From positions 124,001 to 188,000 of the forward strand of contig MVIG01000011.1 in NCBI GenBank assembly GCA_002086835.1: DNA of 64,000 bases, written 5' to 3'. The stretch is from Mycolicibacterium porcinum (GTDB lineage: Bacteria; Actinomycetota; Actinomycetes; Mycobacteriales; Mycobacteriaceae). Positions 17,207-26,051 of this stretch are shown piece after piece. The number at the start of each line of letters is the position of its first letter. Position 1 is the stretch's first letter. The position numbers and the translations under genes are program-made. The notes under the pieces were generated by a model. It worked only from the letters and a program-made list of their open reading frames with translations, had not been told where the DNA came from and made no database searches.

Positions 17207-17704
17207 ATGAGGTTAGCCGCGACGGTACTGATACTCGGGGTGGTGTGGACATGGCCCGCCACCGCCCACGCCGAGGGCTCGCGGCTGCAGTGGCCGGTCC
17301 CTCCTCGCCCCACGGTGACCAGGGGTTTCGATGCCCCGTCCCCCAATTGGAACCGTGGGCATCGAGGCGTCGATCTCGCTGCCGCGCCACAACAACCCGT
17401 CTATGCCGCGGGTCCGGGCACCGTGGTGTTCGCCGGCGTCCTGGCCGGACGTCCGGTGGTCTCACTCGCCCACCCGGGCGGGTTGCGCACCAGCTATGAA
17501 CCGGTGCACGCCGCGGTCCGGCCCGGCCAGACCGTCAGCCCCGGACAACTGCTCGGGACTCTGGAGCCAGGCCACCCCGGCTGTCCCGTGGCGGCGTGCC
17601 TGCACTGGGGCGCGATGTGGGGTGCGGCCTCCGATGCCGACTACGTCAACCCGCTCGGGCTGCTCACCGAAACCCCGATCCGGCTCAAGCCGCTGGGTGG
17701 GTGA
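17207..17704 (+). CDS. Secreted M23 (LytM-like) peptidase-fold protein, Rv2891-like
   Basis: A 165-residue protein with a signal peptide (residues 1-22, cleavage after AHA) and one M23/LytM domain. The first zinc motif is present (RGHRGVDLA, giving H and D). The usual second motif HxH reads CLHWG here, so its first histidine is replaced by cysteine. The enzyme may bind zinc differently or may be a non-catalytic LytM domain. Such proteins act on, or regulate, peptidoglycan in the periplasm. Its place beside rpsB on the opposite strand matches Rv2891. GAGGG precedes the ATG. Confidence 0.85.
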   Translation: MRLAATVLILGVVWTWPATAHAEGSRLQWPVPPRPTVTRGFDAPSPNWNRGHRGVDLAAAPQQPVYAAGPGTVVFAGVLAGRPVVSLAHPGGLRTSYEPVHAAVRPGQTVSPGQLLGTLEPGHPGCPVAACLHWGAMWGAASDADYVNPLGLLTETPIRLKPLGG

Positions 17705-17713
17705 CCCCTGCAC

Positions 17714-17776
17714 CGCGAGCGTGCGTGTCTGCCGCCCGCCGCGCCGCCGAACAGCAGCGGTTTGCGCACGCTCGCG
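17714..17776. terminator. Long-loop inverted repeat after the M23 gene
   Basis: A perfect 12-bp inverted repeat (CGCGAGCGTGCG / CGCACGCTCGCG) with a 39-base GC-rich loop lies between the M23 gene stop and the following LLM gene, ending 19 bases before its start. It could terminate the M23 transcript or act in the leader of the next gene. There is no U-tract. Confidence 0.45.
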
Positions 17777-17795
17777 CGGCAGTCAGTGCGGCCTA

Positions 17796-18773
17796 ATGTC
17801 GGAATATATGAGCATCGCGTCGCAATCCCACCGCAACCGTCCTTTGCGCTTCGGGCTGCACACCGCGCTGCCCCGCGGTGCGGAGTTCGCCGAGTTCGCG
17901 ATCTCTGTCGAACAATCCGGGTTCGATGTGCTGACCATTCCCGATCATCTGGCGCCGACACTGGCTCCGTTCAGCGGCGCCGCCACTGCCTGCGCGGTCA
18001 CCTCGACTCTGCGCACCGGCACGCTGGTGCTCAACAACGATCTACGCCATCCGGTCGACACGGCGCGGGAAGCCGTGAGCGTGGCGGCGTTATCCGGTGG
18101 CCGGTTCGAGCTGGGGCTCGGTGCGGGCCACATGAAGTCCGAATACGACGCCGCCGGGCTGAGATTCGATCCAGGTGCCACCCGGGTGGACCGCCTGATC
18201 GAGTCGGTCGACGTGATCCGCCCGCTGCTGGCCGGAGAACCGGTCGACGTCGACGGCGCCCATTACTGTGTGCGAGCCGCCGCGGGCGAACTCGTCGCCG
18301 CTCCCGGAGTCAGCGTGCCGCTGCTCATCGGCGGCAACGGCACCCGGGTCCTGCAACTGGCCGGCCGGGTCGCCGATATCGCCGGGCTGGCCGGGTTCAG
18401 CCAAAATCGCGACGCCACCGAGGTGCGGCTGACCCACTTCGATGTCGCCGGGCTGCTGGACCGGATCGCGGTGGTCCGCGACGCCGCAGGCGATCGTTTC
18501 GAGGACATCGAACTGAACGCCCTCATCCAGTTCGTGGTGCACACCGAGAATCCGGCTGAGGCCGCCGCAGAGCTGGCCGGCCCGTTGAAGGCCGATCCGG
18601 CGCTGCTGCTGGAGTCGCCGTTCGCACTGCTCGGCACCTACGAACATATGGCGGAGGCACTGGTCGACCGGCAGCGCCGATTCGGCATCAGCTATTGGAC
18701 GGTGTTCGACGCATGGCCGGGGCGCGAATCAGCGTTACCGCACCTGGCCGAGGTGCTCAAGCTGCTGCGTTGA
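17796..18773 (+). CDS. LLM-class F420-dependent oxidoreductase (Rv2893-like)
   Basis: A 325-residue LLM-fold protein. Its hallmarks are RFGLHTALPRGAEF near the N-terminus, DVLTIPDHLAP near residue 42, GTLVLNNDLRHPV near 75, and GRFELGLGAGHMKSEYDAAG near 100-119. The position between the M23 gene and xerC matches Rv2893. ATG 17796 (MSEYMSIAS) and ATG 17808 are both possible; the frame is open to 17331 but that part overlaps the M23 gene. The substrate is unknown. Its end overlaps the convergent hydrolase gene by 17 bases. Confidence 0.87.
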   Translation: MSEYMSIASQSHRNRPLRFGLHTALPRGAEFAEFAISVEQSGFDVLTIPDHLAPTLAPFSGAATACAVTSTLRTGTLVLNNDLRHPVDTAREAVSVAALSGGRFELGLGAGHMKSEYDAAGLRFDPGATRVDRLIESVDVIRPLLAGEPVDVDGAHYCVRAAAGELVAAPGVSVPLLIGGNGTRVLQLAGRVADIAGLAGFSQNRDATEVRLTHFDVAGLLDRIAVVRDAAGDRFEDIELNALIQFVVHTENPAEAAAELAGPLKADPALLLESPFALLGTYEHMAEALVDRQRRFGISYWTVFDAWPGRESALPHLAEVLKLLR

Positions 18774-19623
18774 CGTCCTGCAGGAACTCGACGATCGCAT
18801 CGAGCACGACATCCGGCTGGTCGCGCTGAACCCAATGTCCGGCACCCGCAACCACTTTGAGGTGGGCATCCGGAATCAGCTCGGCAGCCGCGCGGGCCCG
18901 CGCGACGGGCACGCCTGGATCGCGGTCGCCGTGGATCACCAGAGCGGGGCACCGCAGCTCGACGAGCCGGGCCGTGTAGTCGGTGCGTAGCAGGTTCCAC
19001 CGCACCTGGTCGCGTTGCCATTGCTCGAACGCCTCGAATCCCCCAGGTTGCGCCGCAGCGGTCATGATCTCGTCCATCAACGCATCCGTCAGGTGTCGCG
19101 GATCCCTGATCAGCGTGCGCATGCTGCGAGTCATCGCGGCCCGGTTGCCACCGACCCAACGCGTCGCCGCGCCGAGCAGCCCTGTCCGCAGCATCGCCCA
19201 CGTGACCAGCTGACGGACGCCCGACAACGGTCCGTCCGACAGCCGGGGCATGATGCCGTAACTACCGAGCAGCATCGCACCGGTCACCCGGTCGGGCCGG
19301 TCCAGCGCGTGGCCGATCGCCATACCGCCGCCGAGCGACAGTCCGCCGACCACGTAGCGGTCCAACTGCATCCCGTCGACGAACTCCCCCACGTAGGCCA
19401 CCAACCGGTCCTGCGTGACCGGTTGTCGCGCCGGCGGACTCTGGCCGTAGCCGGGGTGGTCCGGCGCGATGACGCGGTAGCCCGCTTCGGCCAGTCGTGG
19501 ACCGATTCCGGCCCACGACAGCGCGGCGTTGTCCACACCACCACCGTGCAGCAACACCACAGTCGAATCGGGTTGGCGGGGCGCCCAGGTGAGATACGAG
19601 ACGCGTCCGCACGGCAGGTCCAC
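18757..19623 (-). CDS. Alpha/beta hydrolase
   Basis: A 288-residue alpha/beta-hydrolase fold protein. The oxyanion region is VVLLHGGGVDN, the nucleophile elbow is GGLSLGGGM near residue 98, the acid lies in HGDRDPGVPV near 229, and the histidine is in AGAGHWVQRDQP near 262. It could be an esterase, lipase-like enzyme or C-C hydrolase; the sequence does not decide. Start is GTG at 19623. It sits 45 bases after xerC on the same strand and overlaps the convergent LLM gene by 17 bases. Confidence 0.85.
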   Translation of the reverse strand: MDLPCGRVSYLTWAPRQPDSTVVLLHGGGVDNAALSWAGIGPRLAEAGYRVIAPDHPGYGQSPPARQPVTQDRLVAYVGEFVDGMQLDRYVVGGLSLGGGMAIGHALDRPDRVTGAMLLGSYGIMPRLSDGPLSGVRQLVTWAMLRTGLLGAATRWVGGNRAAMTRSMRTLIRDPRHLTDALMDEIMTAAAQPGGFEAFEQWQRDQVRWNLLRTDYTARLVELRCPALVIHGDRDPGVPVARARAAAELIPDAHLKVVAGAGHWVQRDQPDVVLDAIVEFLQDVNAAA

Positions 19624-19668
19624 GGTGGATCGGATCGCGAGTTCTCCTGTCCTTTTCGTTCCGAGGGG

Positions 19669-20565
19669 TCAGGCGCGCGGGTGCGCCTGGTCGTGCACCG
19701 CACGCAGTCGTTCGACGGTGACGTGGGTGTAGAGCTGCGTGGTGGCCAGCGAGGTGTGGCCCAGCAATTCCTGCACGATGCGCAGATCGGCACCACCTTC
19801 GAGCAGGTGGGTGGCCGCGCTGTGGCGCAGCCCGTGGGGGCCGATGTCGGGGGCACCGTCGACGGCGGAGACGGTCTGATGCACCACCGTGCGGGCCTGG
19901 CGCGGATCGAGCCGTTTGCCCCGGGCGCCGAGCAACAGCGCCGGGCCAGAGTCGGCAGTGGCCAACGCGGGGCGTCCCTCGGTCAGCCAGGCCGTCAACG
20001 CGACCTGGGCGGGTTCGCCGAACGGGACCGTGCGTTGCTTGTTTCCCTTGCCCAGCACCTGCAGCACCCGGCGTGAGATGTCGATGTCGTCGATGTCCAG
20101 GCCGCACAGTTCGCTGACGCGAATACCCGTGGCGTACAACATCTCCACGATGAGCCGGTCTCGCAATGCCAGCGGATCGCCCTCGCGGGCAGCAGTATTC
20201 ATCGCCTCCATGGCGTCGATCGCCTGATCTCGACGGAGCACCGCAGGCAAGGTGCGGTGGGCTTTGGGCACCTGGAGCCGAGCGGCGGCGTCATCCGGCA
20301 GCAGCCCCCGCCGGGCCGCCCAGGTGCAGAAGGTCTTGACCGTCGACGTGCGCCGCGCCAGCGTGGTCCGTGCGGCTCCCGCCGCCGCCTGACCGGCCAG
20401 CCAGGACCGCAGCGTCGGCAGGGTCACGGTCTCCAGGCCACCGCCGGTGAACTCGAAGAAAGCCAACAGGTCACCCCGGTACGCCCGCCGCGTGTGTTCG
20501 GACCGGCCGCGCTGCAGCGCCAGGTATTCGTCGAACTCGGCGAGTACTTCCGGGACCGCGGGCAC
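19669..20565 (-). CDS. xerC: Tyrosine recombinase XerC
   Basis: XerC, with XerD, resolves chromosome dimers at dif. The 298-residue protein has the N-terminal SAM-like core-binding domain ([23 protein letters not shown]) and a C-terminal catalytic domain. The tetrad is visible: R in [10 protein letters not shown] near residue 155, HGLR near 245, GH in [11 protein letters not shown] near 271, and Y in LYTHV near 279. Position matches Rv2894c. Start is GTG 20565. Not associated with a mobile element here, so this is the housekeeping recombinase. Confidence 0.95.
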   Translation of the reverse strand: MPAVPEVLAEFDEYLALQRGRSEHTRRAYRGDLLAFFEFTGGGLETVTLPTLRSWLAGQAAAGAARTTLARRTSTVKTFCTWAARRGLLPDDAAARLQVPKAHRTLPAVLRRDQAIDAMEAMNTAAREGDPLALRDRLIVEMLYATGIRVSELCGLDIDDIDISRRVLQVLGKGNKQRTVPFGEPAQVALTAWLTEGRPALATADSGPALLLGARGKRLDPRQARTVVHQTVSAVDGAPDIGPHGLRHSAATHLLEGGADLRIVQELLGHTSLATTQLYTHVTVERLRAVHDQAHPRA

Positions 20566-20639
20566 CCTGCCACGGTGGCAGAAGTCGGCCCGCCCTGCAC
20601 CCGACGCGCCGGACCGCTACCGATCCGCAACCAATGGCC

Positions 20640-21800
20640 TCAGTCGACGCGGTGCAGCGCCTCGGGCGTGAGATCGGCCAGCGTCGGATACCCGTCGACC
20701 CCCATGATGAGATCGGCCTCGGCGAGCAGCGACCGCAACACGTGCACGATGCCGTCGGCCCCTCCCAGTGCCAGTCCGTAGGCGTACGGCCGGCCGACAC
20801 CGACGGCGGTGGCACCCAGGGCGAGCGCCTTGACGATGTCGGCGCCGTTGCGGATCCCCGAGTCGAACAGCACCGGCAGTCCGTCGGCGGCCTCGACCAC
20901 CCCGGGCAGGCAGTCGATCGCGGGCAGGCCACCATTGGCTTGGCGCCCACCATGATTGGAGCAGTAGATCCCGTCGACGCCGCCGTCCTTGGCCCGCCGG
21001 ACGTCATCGGGGTGGCAGATGCCCTTGAGGATCAGCGGCAACGTGGTCAGCGACCGCAGCCAGGGCAGGTCGTCCCAGGTGAGCGGGTTGCCGAACAGGC
21101 TGACCCAGCGCAGCACGGTGGCCTGGGGGTTCTCTTCGGGCGGCTGCGGCAGCCCGGCCCGGAACACCGGGTCGCTGGTGTAGTTGGCCAGGCACTTGCC
21201 GCGCAGCTGCGGGAAGTTGGAGGTGGCCAGGTCCCGCGGCCGCCACCCCGGCACCCAAGTGTCGAGCGTGACGACGATGCCCTTGAACCCGGCCTTCTCG
21301 GCGCGCTGGACCAGGCTCGCCGCGAGATCTTTGTCGGTCGGTGTGTACAGCTGGAAAAACCCTGGGATGTCACCGAATTCGGCCGCGACGTCCTCAAGCG
21401 GGTCCTCGGTCAGGGTGGACAACACCATCGGCACCCCGGTGCGCGCGGCGGCACGGGCACCGGCCAGATCACCGTGACCGTCCTGCCCGCAGATGCCCAG
21501 CACCCCGATCGGCGCCATGAACAACGGTGAGGGCAGCGTGAGCCCGAACAGGTCGACGGACAGGTCCCGTTCCCGGTGGGCGTTCAACATGCGCGGCATC
21601 AGGCCCCACCGGTCGAATGCGGTGCGGTTGACCTGCTGGGTACGTTCGTCGCCTGCTCCCCCGGCCACATAGGACCAGATCGAGGCCGGCATCGCGGCGT
21701 GGGCTTTGGCCTCCAGCCCCGCGTAGTCCATCGGCATGGTCGGCAGCACGCCGGACAGCCCCTGCAGGTAGATCTCGAGTTGGTAATCGCCGTATGCCAT
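20640..21800 (-). CDS. Lactate 2-monooxygenase-like FMN alpha-hydroxy acid oxidase
   Basis: A 386-residue FMN-dependent enzyme of the lactate oxidase/glycolate oxidase family. Length and motifs fit lactate 2-monooxygenase, which turns L-lactate into acetate and CO2 and was first characterised in M. smegmatis. Visible are [12 protein letters not shown] near residues 43-54, FFQLYTP near 150, the active-site SNHGGRQ near 291 and [18 protein letters not shown] near 318. I start at ATG 21800 ([14 protein letters not shown]); 51 more open codons upstream do not look like protein. In M. tuberculosis xerC and viuB are neighbours, so this gene is an insertion into that pair. Confidence 0.88.
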   Translation of the reverse strand: MAYGDYQLEIYLQGLSGVLPTMPMDYAGLEAKAHAAMPASIWSYVAGGAGDERTQQVNRTAFDRWGLMPRMLNAHRERDLSVDLFGLTLPSPLFMAPIGVLGICGQDGHGDLAGARAAARTGVPMVLSTLTEDPLEDVAAEFGDIPGFFQLYTPTDKDLAASLVQRAEKAGFKGIVVTLDTWVPGWRPRDLATSNFPQLRGKCLANYTSDPVFRAGLPQPPEENPQATVLRWVSLFGNPLTWDDLPWLRSLTTLPLILKGICHPDDVRRAKDGGVDGIYCSNHGGRQANGGLPAIDCLPGVVEAADGLPVLFDSGIRNGADIVKALALGATAVGVGRPYAYGLALGGADGIVHVLRSLLAEADLIMGVDGYPTLADLTPEALHRVD

Positions 21801-21847
21801 GACGGCTACCTTGCCATCCCGGAGCCGTCCGATACCCGAACCGTGAC

Positions 21848-22714
21848 TCAGCCGGCGGTGTCGGCCTCGGCTTTTGCCAGCTCGGCCTTCCACTGCCGGA
21901 AAGTCTCCTCGGTGCGCCCGCGGCGCCAGTACCCAGAGATCGAAGCGGCCCACTTCGCTGGGACACCGCGCTCCTTGCGGATGTAGGGACGCAGGTTGTG
22001 CATGACGGCCTGGGCCTCACCGTGGATGAAGACCTGCACCTGGCCCGGCAGCCAGTCGGCCTCCTTCACGGCGGCGATCAGCGGGGCGTTGTCTCCGGAG
22101 TGGTCGTCACCCACCAGGTCGGCGCGGCCGCCGCGGTGGATCCAGTTGACCTCGACGCCGGCGGGGGCGGTGAGCTCGACTTCGTCGTGCGGGCCGGCCA
22201 CCTCGATGAAAACTTTGCCGACCGCGTCGGCGGGCAGGGCCTCAAGTGCGGCACCGATGGCCGGTAGCGCCGATTCGTCACCGGCGAGCAGGTGCCAGTC
22301 GGCGGCCGGGTCGGGGCTGTAGGCGCCACTGGGCCCCATCAGGTAGGCGGGCTGGCCCGGTACCGCCGCCGCGGCCCACGGGGCGGCCACACCCTGTTCA
22401 CCGTGCACGACGAAGTCGATGGTGATCTCACCACGCTCCCTGTCGACCTTGCGCACGGTGTAGGTCCGCACAGTCGGTCGCTGTTCGGCGGGCAACTCCT
22501 GAAAGCTGTCCAGCGTCAAGGGTTTCGGGAGTACCGACACGTCCACATTCGCCGGAACGATGACGAGTTTGGCGTAGGCATCGCTGAATTCGTTGGGCGA
22601 GAAGGTGTCGAACCCCGTGCCCTCGCCCGATCCACCCAAGACCAGGCGGACGATGTGGTCGGTCAACTGCTCGCGATGCACCACCTGAAACGTGTGCACG
22701 GGTCGTCCTGCCAT
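21848..22714 (-). CDS. viuB: Siderophore-interacting protein (ViuB-like)
   Basis: A 288-residue flavin-binding ferric-siderophore reductase-type protein. It has an N-terminal FAD-binding beta-barrel (residues about 1-125, with TYTVRKVD and [10 protein letters not shown]) and a C-terminal NAD(P)H-like domain with [12 protein letters not shown] and the tail [16 protein letters not shown]. These proteins release iron from imported siderophores in the cytoplasm. Position equals Rv2895c (viuB). Start ATG 22714 is preceded by GGAGG. An AGGT/GGCTAAC stretch upstream (minus strand, about 22744-22759) recalls half of an IdeR site but the spacing is one base short. Confidence 0.9.
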   Translation of the reverse strand: MAGRPVHTFQVVHREQLTDHIVRLVLGGSGEGTGFDTFSPNEFSDAYAKLVIVPANVDVSVLPKPLTLDSFQELPAEQRPTVRTYTVRKVDRERGEITIDFVVHGEQGVAAPWAAAAVPGQPAYLMGPSGAYSPDPAADWHLLAGDESALPAIGAALEALPADAVGKVFIEVAGPHDEVELTAPAGVEVNWIHRGGRADLVGDDHSGDNAPLIAAVKEADWLPGQVQVFIHGEAQAVMHNLRPYIRKERGVPAKWAASISGYWRRGRTEETFRQWKAELAKAEADTAG

Positions 22715-22801
22715 GGCGCCTCCAAGATCATCTGCCGCTCGTTTGTTAGCCGACCTCATCGACTATACGGAGACCAGCGGCCGGCCTGGGTGCTACGTGT
22801 A

Positions 22802-23173
22802 TCAGGCCTCGAGTCTCCTCCGGACCACGGCGAGCCGCTCCTGCAGCTCGCGTTCGGTGATCACGCCACGGGCCAGAAGCGAGTGCGCGAGGGCGACGAG
22901 CTGGTTCTCGGGATACGGCAGGTCGGCGTAGACCGTTGCCGACAAGCGGTCTTCCTCGTCGCGTCGCTGTTTGAAGTCGGGTACCCCGGTGCCGCAGGCG
23001 TGATCGAGAGCGTCACAGAAACCGTCGAGGCTGGTCTTCCACGGCGGGACCAGGTTTTCGACACCGTACTTGGCGGCCATCAACGGCCAGACCTGATTGC
23101 GTTCCACGATCCGCGTCAGGGTCGGTATCCGGGCTTCCTCAAGTGGCGCCGGGTCGTTCGATGCGTCCGTCAC
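22802..23173 (-). CDS. Nitrile hydratase accessory/activator protein
   Basis: A 123-residue protein resembling the N-terminal part of nitrile hydratase beta subunits, as do the P14K/NhlE-type activators that help insert cobalt. The region VERNQVWPLMAAKYG and the C-terminal ARGVITERELQERLA support this. I choose GTG 23173 because GAGGAGG sits 5 bases before it. The frame is open to 23263 inside the alpha-subunit gene. The alpha gene's stop is 10 bases upstream, so the genes are coupled in the order beta-alpha-activator. Confidence 0.78.
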   Translation of the reverse strand: MTDASNDPAPLEEARIPTLTRIVERNQVWPLMAAKYGVENLVPPWKTSLDGFCDALDHACGTGVPDFKQRRDEEDRLSATVYADLPYPENQLVALAHSLLARGVITERELQERLAVVRRRLEA

Positions 23174-23183
23174 GGGGCCCTCC

Positions 23184-23894
23184 TCATTCACCGGTGGGAT
23201 GGACCGCAGGCCGGGTGTCGGTGATGACATTGGTGGTGACACCGGCTTTGGGCAGGGCGACACCGATCAGGCAGTCGCGGGTGATGATCTCGGTGAGCTG
23301 ATCCTCGGTCCAGCCGTCGGTGCCCTCGGGGCGCATCGGCATGACCATGAACCGGTGCTTCTGATTCGAATCCTGCACCCGCACTTCGACGGTGTCGGGC
23401 AGACACAACCCGAACTCGGACAGCACCTGGCGGGGCCAGCGCACCAGACGGCGACGGTAGTTGGGCGTCCGGTACCACTCGGGTGAATTGCCGAGAATCG
23501 GGCGCGGGTAGCACGAGCACAGCGCGCAGACGATCACGTGGTGCACGGTCGGAGTGTCTTCCAGGATCTGGAATGCGGTGAAGTCGCTGGGTGTTCCGAA
23601 CCCGGTGGGCTCCAGCCAGTCGACGCCGACCTCCTTGCTCGCCGTCATCGGTTCGGCGGCCGCCAGCTGCTTGAAGTCGGGGTCGAGCCAGGCCCGGGCG
23701 ACCAGACGTGCCGCCGGGGTCGGTCCGATCTGTTCGGCGAACTCGGTGAACAGCCGATGTTCCTCGGCGGTGAATATCCCCTTCTCGATACACAATTCGC
23801 GTAACGCGATCTCGAGCACCTCGAAGTCGGTGACCTCGTCGACCATCGGCTTGACGGTGCGCTCGTGATCGTGATCATGATCGTGTTGTGCCAT
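23184..23894 (-). CDS. Nitrile hydratase/thiocyanate hydrolase-type alpha (metal) subunit
   Basis: A 236-residue metal subunit. The claw motif is V-C-A-L-C-S-C-Y-P-R-P at residues 122-132, so C123, C126, S127 and C128 are the metal ligands. The family norm has Thr (cobalt) or Ser (iron) where this protein has Ala124, so the metal type cannot be read in the usual way; YPRP after the claw is common in cobalt and thiocyanate hydrolase-type proteins. The N-terminus carries alternating His/Asp (HDHDHDHE), possibly a metal-acquisition tail. The reaction is hydration of a nitrile to an amide, or of thiocyanate. Middle gene of a three-gene operon. Confidence 0.9.
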   Translation of the reverse strand: MAQHDHDHDHERTVKPMVDEVTDFEVLEIALRELCIEKGIFTAEEHRLFTEFAEQIGPTPAARLVARAWLDPDFKQLAAAEPMTASKEVGVDWLEPTGFGTPSDFTAFQILEDTPTVHHVIVCALCSCYPRPILGNSPEWYRTPNYRRRLVRWPRQVLSEFGLCLPDTVEVRVQDSNQKHRFMVMPMRPEGTDGWTEDQLTEIITRDCLIGVALPKAGVTTNVITDTRPAVHPTGE

Positions 23895-23933
23895 GGTGCG
23901 CCCTTCGTGAGGAGGCCGATCGGTGCGTGGAGG

Positions 23934-24773
23934 TCAGCCGGCTGCCAGCAGCCAGTGCTCGGGGATCTCGGTTCTCAACGTGTCGGCGGCCGTTCCCGTG
24001 TAGCCGTCCCACAGATCGGCCATGGTGAAGCTGACGACGTAGAACCATTCCGGTGTGGCATCGGTGCGGTCCCAGGTTTCGTCCTCGGCCGCCGGACTTT
24101 CGTATGCGACGGCGGCGATCTCACCGCGCGCGCCGCGGACGTACTCGGGTGTGCGGGTGTAGAACAGCACCGGCAGCTCGCGCACGACCACCGCGTCGCC
24201 CACCTTGAATTTCGGTGTCCCGGCCCGGCCCGCGTACACCTGCGGATCGCCTTTGCCCTGGGCGTGCACGATGTGACTGTTGCGCTTGACGTTCGAGCCG
24301 TCGCCCTCGAATTTCGGCCGGGCCTCCAGCCGCTTGCCTGCCATCCCGCCGGCGTACCGCTCCTGGACCTCGGCCATCCGCTCGGACAGTTCGGTCAAGC
24401 CGATGTGATGCTTCTCTACCAGGACGCGGGCGACCGACAGGAGCCAGCGACCGTAGTACGGGAAACCCAGGTACACCGCCCGCCCGACGTCGACGTTACC
24501 CATCCGTCGCCGTTCCTCGGACAACCAAATACCCCGCCACGCAAGGACTTCGCAGATGACATAGGTCATGTGCTCCCAGTACTCGTAGTCCTTGTTCTCG
24601 TACTTCATCGGGGCATCCGGCTCGCCGCCGACGTCGTGCACGGGCTTCATGTAGGCGGTGAAACGGTCATGGTCGAGCAGGTCCGGCGTCGGGGCGTCGG
24701 GCAGTTCCGGATAGGCCGATTTCAGGCGGGCGACCAATGCCAGCTGGGCAGCGCGGTCGGCGGCTGTGCTCAT
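23934..24773 (-). CDS. Nitrile hydratase/thiocyanate hydrolase-type beta subunit
   Basis: A 279-residue beta subunit. Near residue 45 it has the family hallmark VHDVGG, followed by helices (YWEHMTYVICEVLAWRGIW) and a C-terminal SH3-like barrel (FKVGDAVVVRELP...EWFYVVSFTMADLWDGY). The roughly 40 residues before VHDVGG resemble an extra N-terminal extension not found in simple beta subunits. ATG 24773 is preceded by GGGGAGG; the upstream open frame is not used. First gene of the operon; the promoter should lie in the 138 bases before it. The operon interrupts the viuB-dprA neighbourhood known from M. tuberculosis. Confidence 0.85.
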   Translation of the reverse strand: MSTAADRAAQLALVARLKSAYPELPDAPTPDLLDHDRFTAYMKPVHDVGGEPDAPMKYENKDYEYWEHMTYVICEVLAWRGIWLSEERRRMGNVDVGRAVYLGFPYYGRWLLSVARVLVEKHHIGLTELSERMAEVQERYAGGMAGKRLEARPKFEGDGSNVKRNSHIVHAQGKGDPQVYAGRAGTPKFKVGDAVVVRELPVLFYTRTPEYVRGARGEIAAVAYESPAAEDETWDRTDATPEWFYVVSFTMADLWDGYTGTAADTLRTEIPEHWLLAAG

Positions 24774-24911
24774 GTCGAACCTCCCCATACCCGACGTGCG
24801 ACGCGGCGTACCCCTGGGTTGTGAGCTCACTCGATGGGTGCAAATTAACACCGGGCCAGCTGGTCCTGCAGCAAATCGGCACCAATACACCGAGCTCTAC
24901 GCAGGCGTCAT

Positions 24912-26051
24912 TTACGACGAGCGGGCCCGGCGCCTGCGCGCGATACGCCAGCATCCGTCGACACTTTCGGCCAACCCGGCGAGCTCCAACATCGTCAACG
25001 GGCCGAGTACCTGGTGCGGGGCCAGGGCAGCGAGCACCGCGATCTCGTCCACCGTGACGGTGCCACGCGCCGGAAGCGCGTCGTACACCTGTTTCTCCGC
25101 CGGGGCGAGCTCGTCGAGGGGGCTGGTTGGCCGTACCTCCTCCGGCGCCAGTTCGCCTATGCGCCCGACGAGTTCGACGACCTCCTCAGCCCTGGCGACC
25201 AAACGAGCTCCGTCCCGCAGCAGTGCGTGGCATCCCACCGAGGATGCCGAGGTCACCGGGCCCGGCACCGCACACACCGAGCGCCCCTGCGCCTTGGCCC
25301 ACCCCGCGGTGTTGGCCGCTCCGCTGCGGATTCCCGCCTCCACCACGACGGTCGCCCCGGAGAGGGCGGCCACCAGCCGGTTGCGGGTGAGGAACCGCAG
25401 CCGGCCCGGCGCCGTCCCCGGCGGGTACTCGCTGATCAGCAGGCCCTCCTGCCGGATCCGGTGGAACAGCGCGCTGTGGCCGGCCGGGTAAGGATTGTCG
25501 ATGCCCCCGGCCACGATCGCGATGGTCACCCCCTCGCACGCCAGCGCTGCCCGGTGAGCCGACCCGTCGATGCCGTAGGCCCCACCGGACACCACCGTGA
25601 CATCGCGTTCGACCAGCCCGGCAGCCAACTCTGCCGCCACGTGCTCCCCGTAGGCAGTGGCCGCGCGGGTACCGACGATCGCCGCGGCACGCTCGGTCAC
25701 ATCGTCCAGGCGCACGGGACCGACCGCCCACAACACCAGCGGAGGATGAGCATGCGGCCGCTTGAGTTCCTTGCCGCGAAGCGCTCGGAAGCGCAGCAGC
25801 GGCCATTCCTCGTCATCGGGCGTGATCAGCCGACCGCCCATGCGGTCGAGTACCTCCAGATCTTGTGCCGCACAATCGAGCTCCCGCCGCGCCTCGATCC
25901 GGCTCGACAACTCGGCACCCACCCGGCCGGCTTTGACCCGGTCGGCGGCCTGCACCGGGCCGTCCTGTGCGACCAGCGCCGTCAATTCCGGGCACGGCGG
26001 CTCGGCCACCCGCGATAGATACGCCCACGCGCGGCGCGCTTCGTCGGTCAT
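24912..26051 (-). CDS. dprA: DNA processing protein DprA/Smf
   Basis: DprA loads RecA on incoming single-stranded DNA in naturally competent bacteria; its job in mycobacteria is unclear. The 379-residue protein has a helical N-terminal part, the Rossmann core with VSGGAYGIDGSAHRAAL near residue 175-191 and AGGIDNPYPAGHSALFHRI near 200, and a C-terminal winged helix. ATG 26051 overlaps the comM stop by 4 bases (ATGA). Position matches Rv2896c. Confidence 0.95.
   Translation of the reverse strand: MTDEARRAWAYLSRVAEPPCPELTALVAQDGPVQAADRVKAGRVGAELSSRIEARRELDCAAQDLEVLDRMGGRLITPDDEEWPLLRFRALRGKELKRPHAHPPLVLWAVGPVRLDDVTERAAAIVGTRAATAYGEHVAAELAAGLVERDVTVVSGGAYGIDGSAHRAALACEGVTIAIVAGGIDNPYPAGHSALFHRIRQEGLLISEYPPGTAPGRLRFLTRNRLVAALSGATVVVEAGIRSGAANTAGWAKAQGRSVCAVPGPVTSASSVGCHALLRDGARLVARAEEVVELVGRIGELAPEEVRPTSPLDELAPAEKQVYDALPARGTVTVDEIAVLAALAPHQVLGPLTMLELAGLAESVDGCWRIARRRRARSS

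Noticed and set aside
22744-22759. IdeR-like half sites before the siderophore-interacting gene
   Set aside because: AGGT and GGCTAAC are present on the minus strand but the spacing is one base short of the 19-bp consensus, so the dyad is broken.
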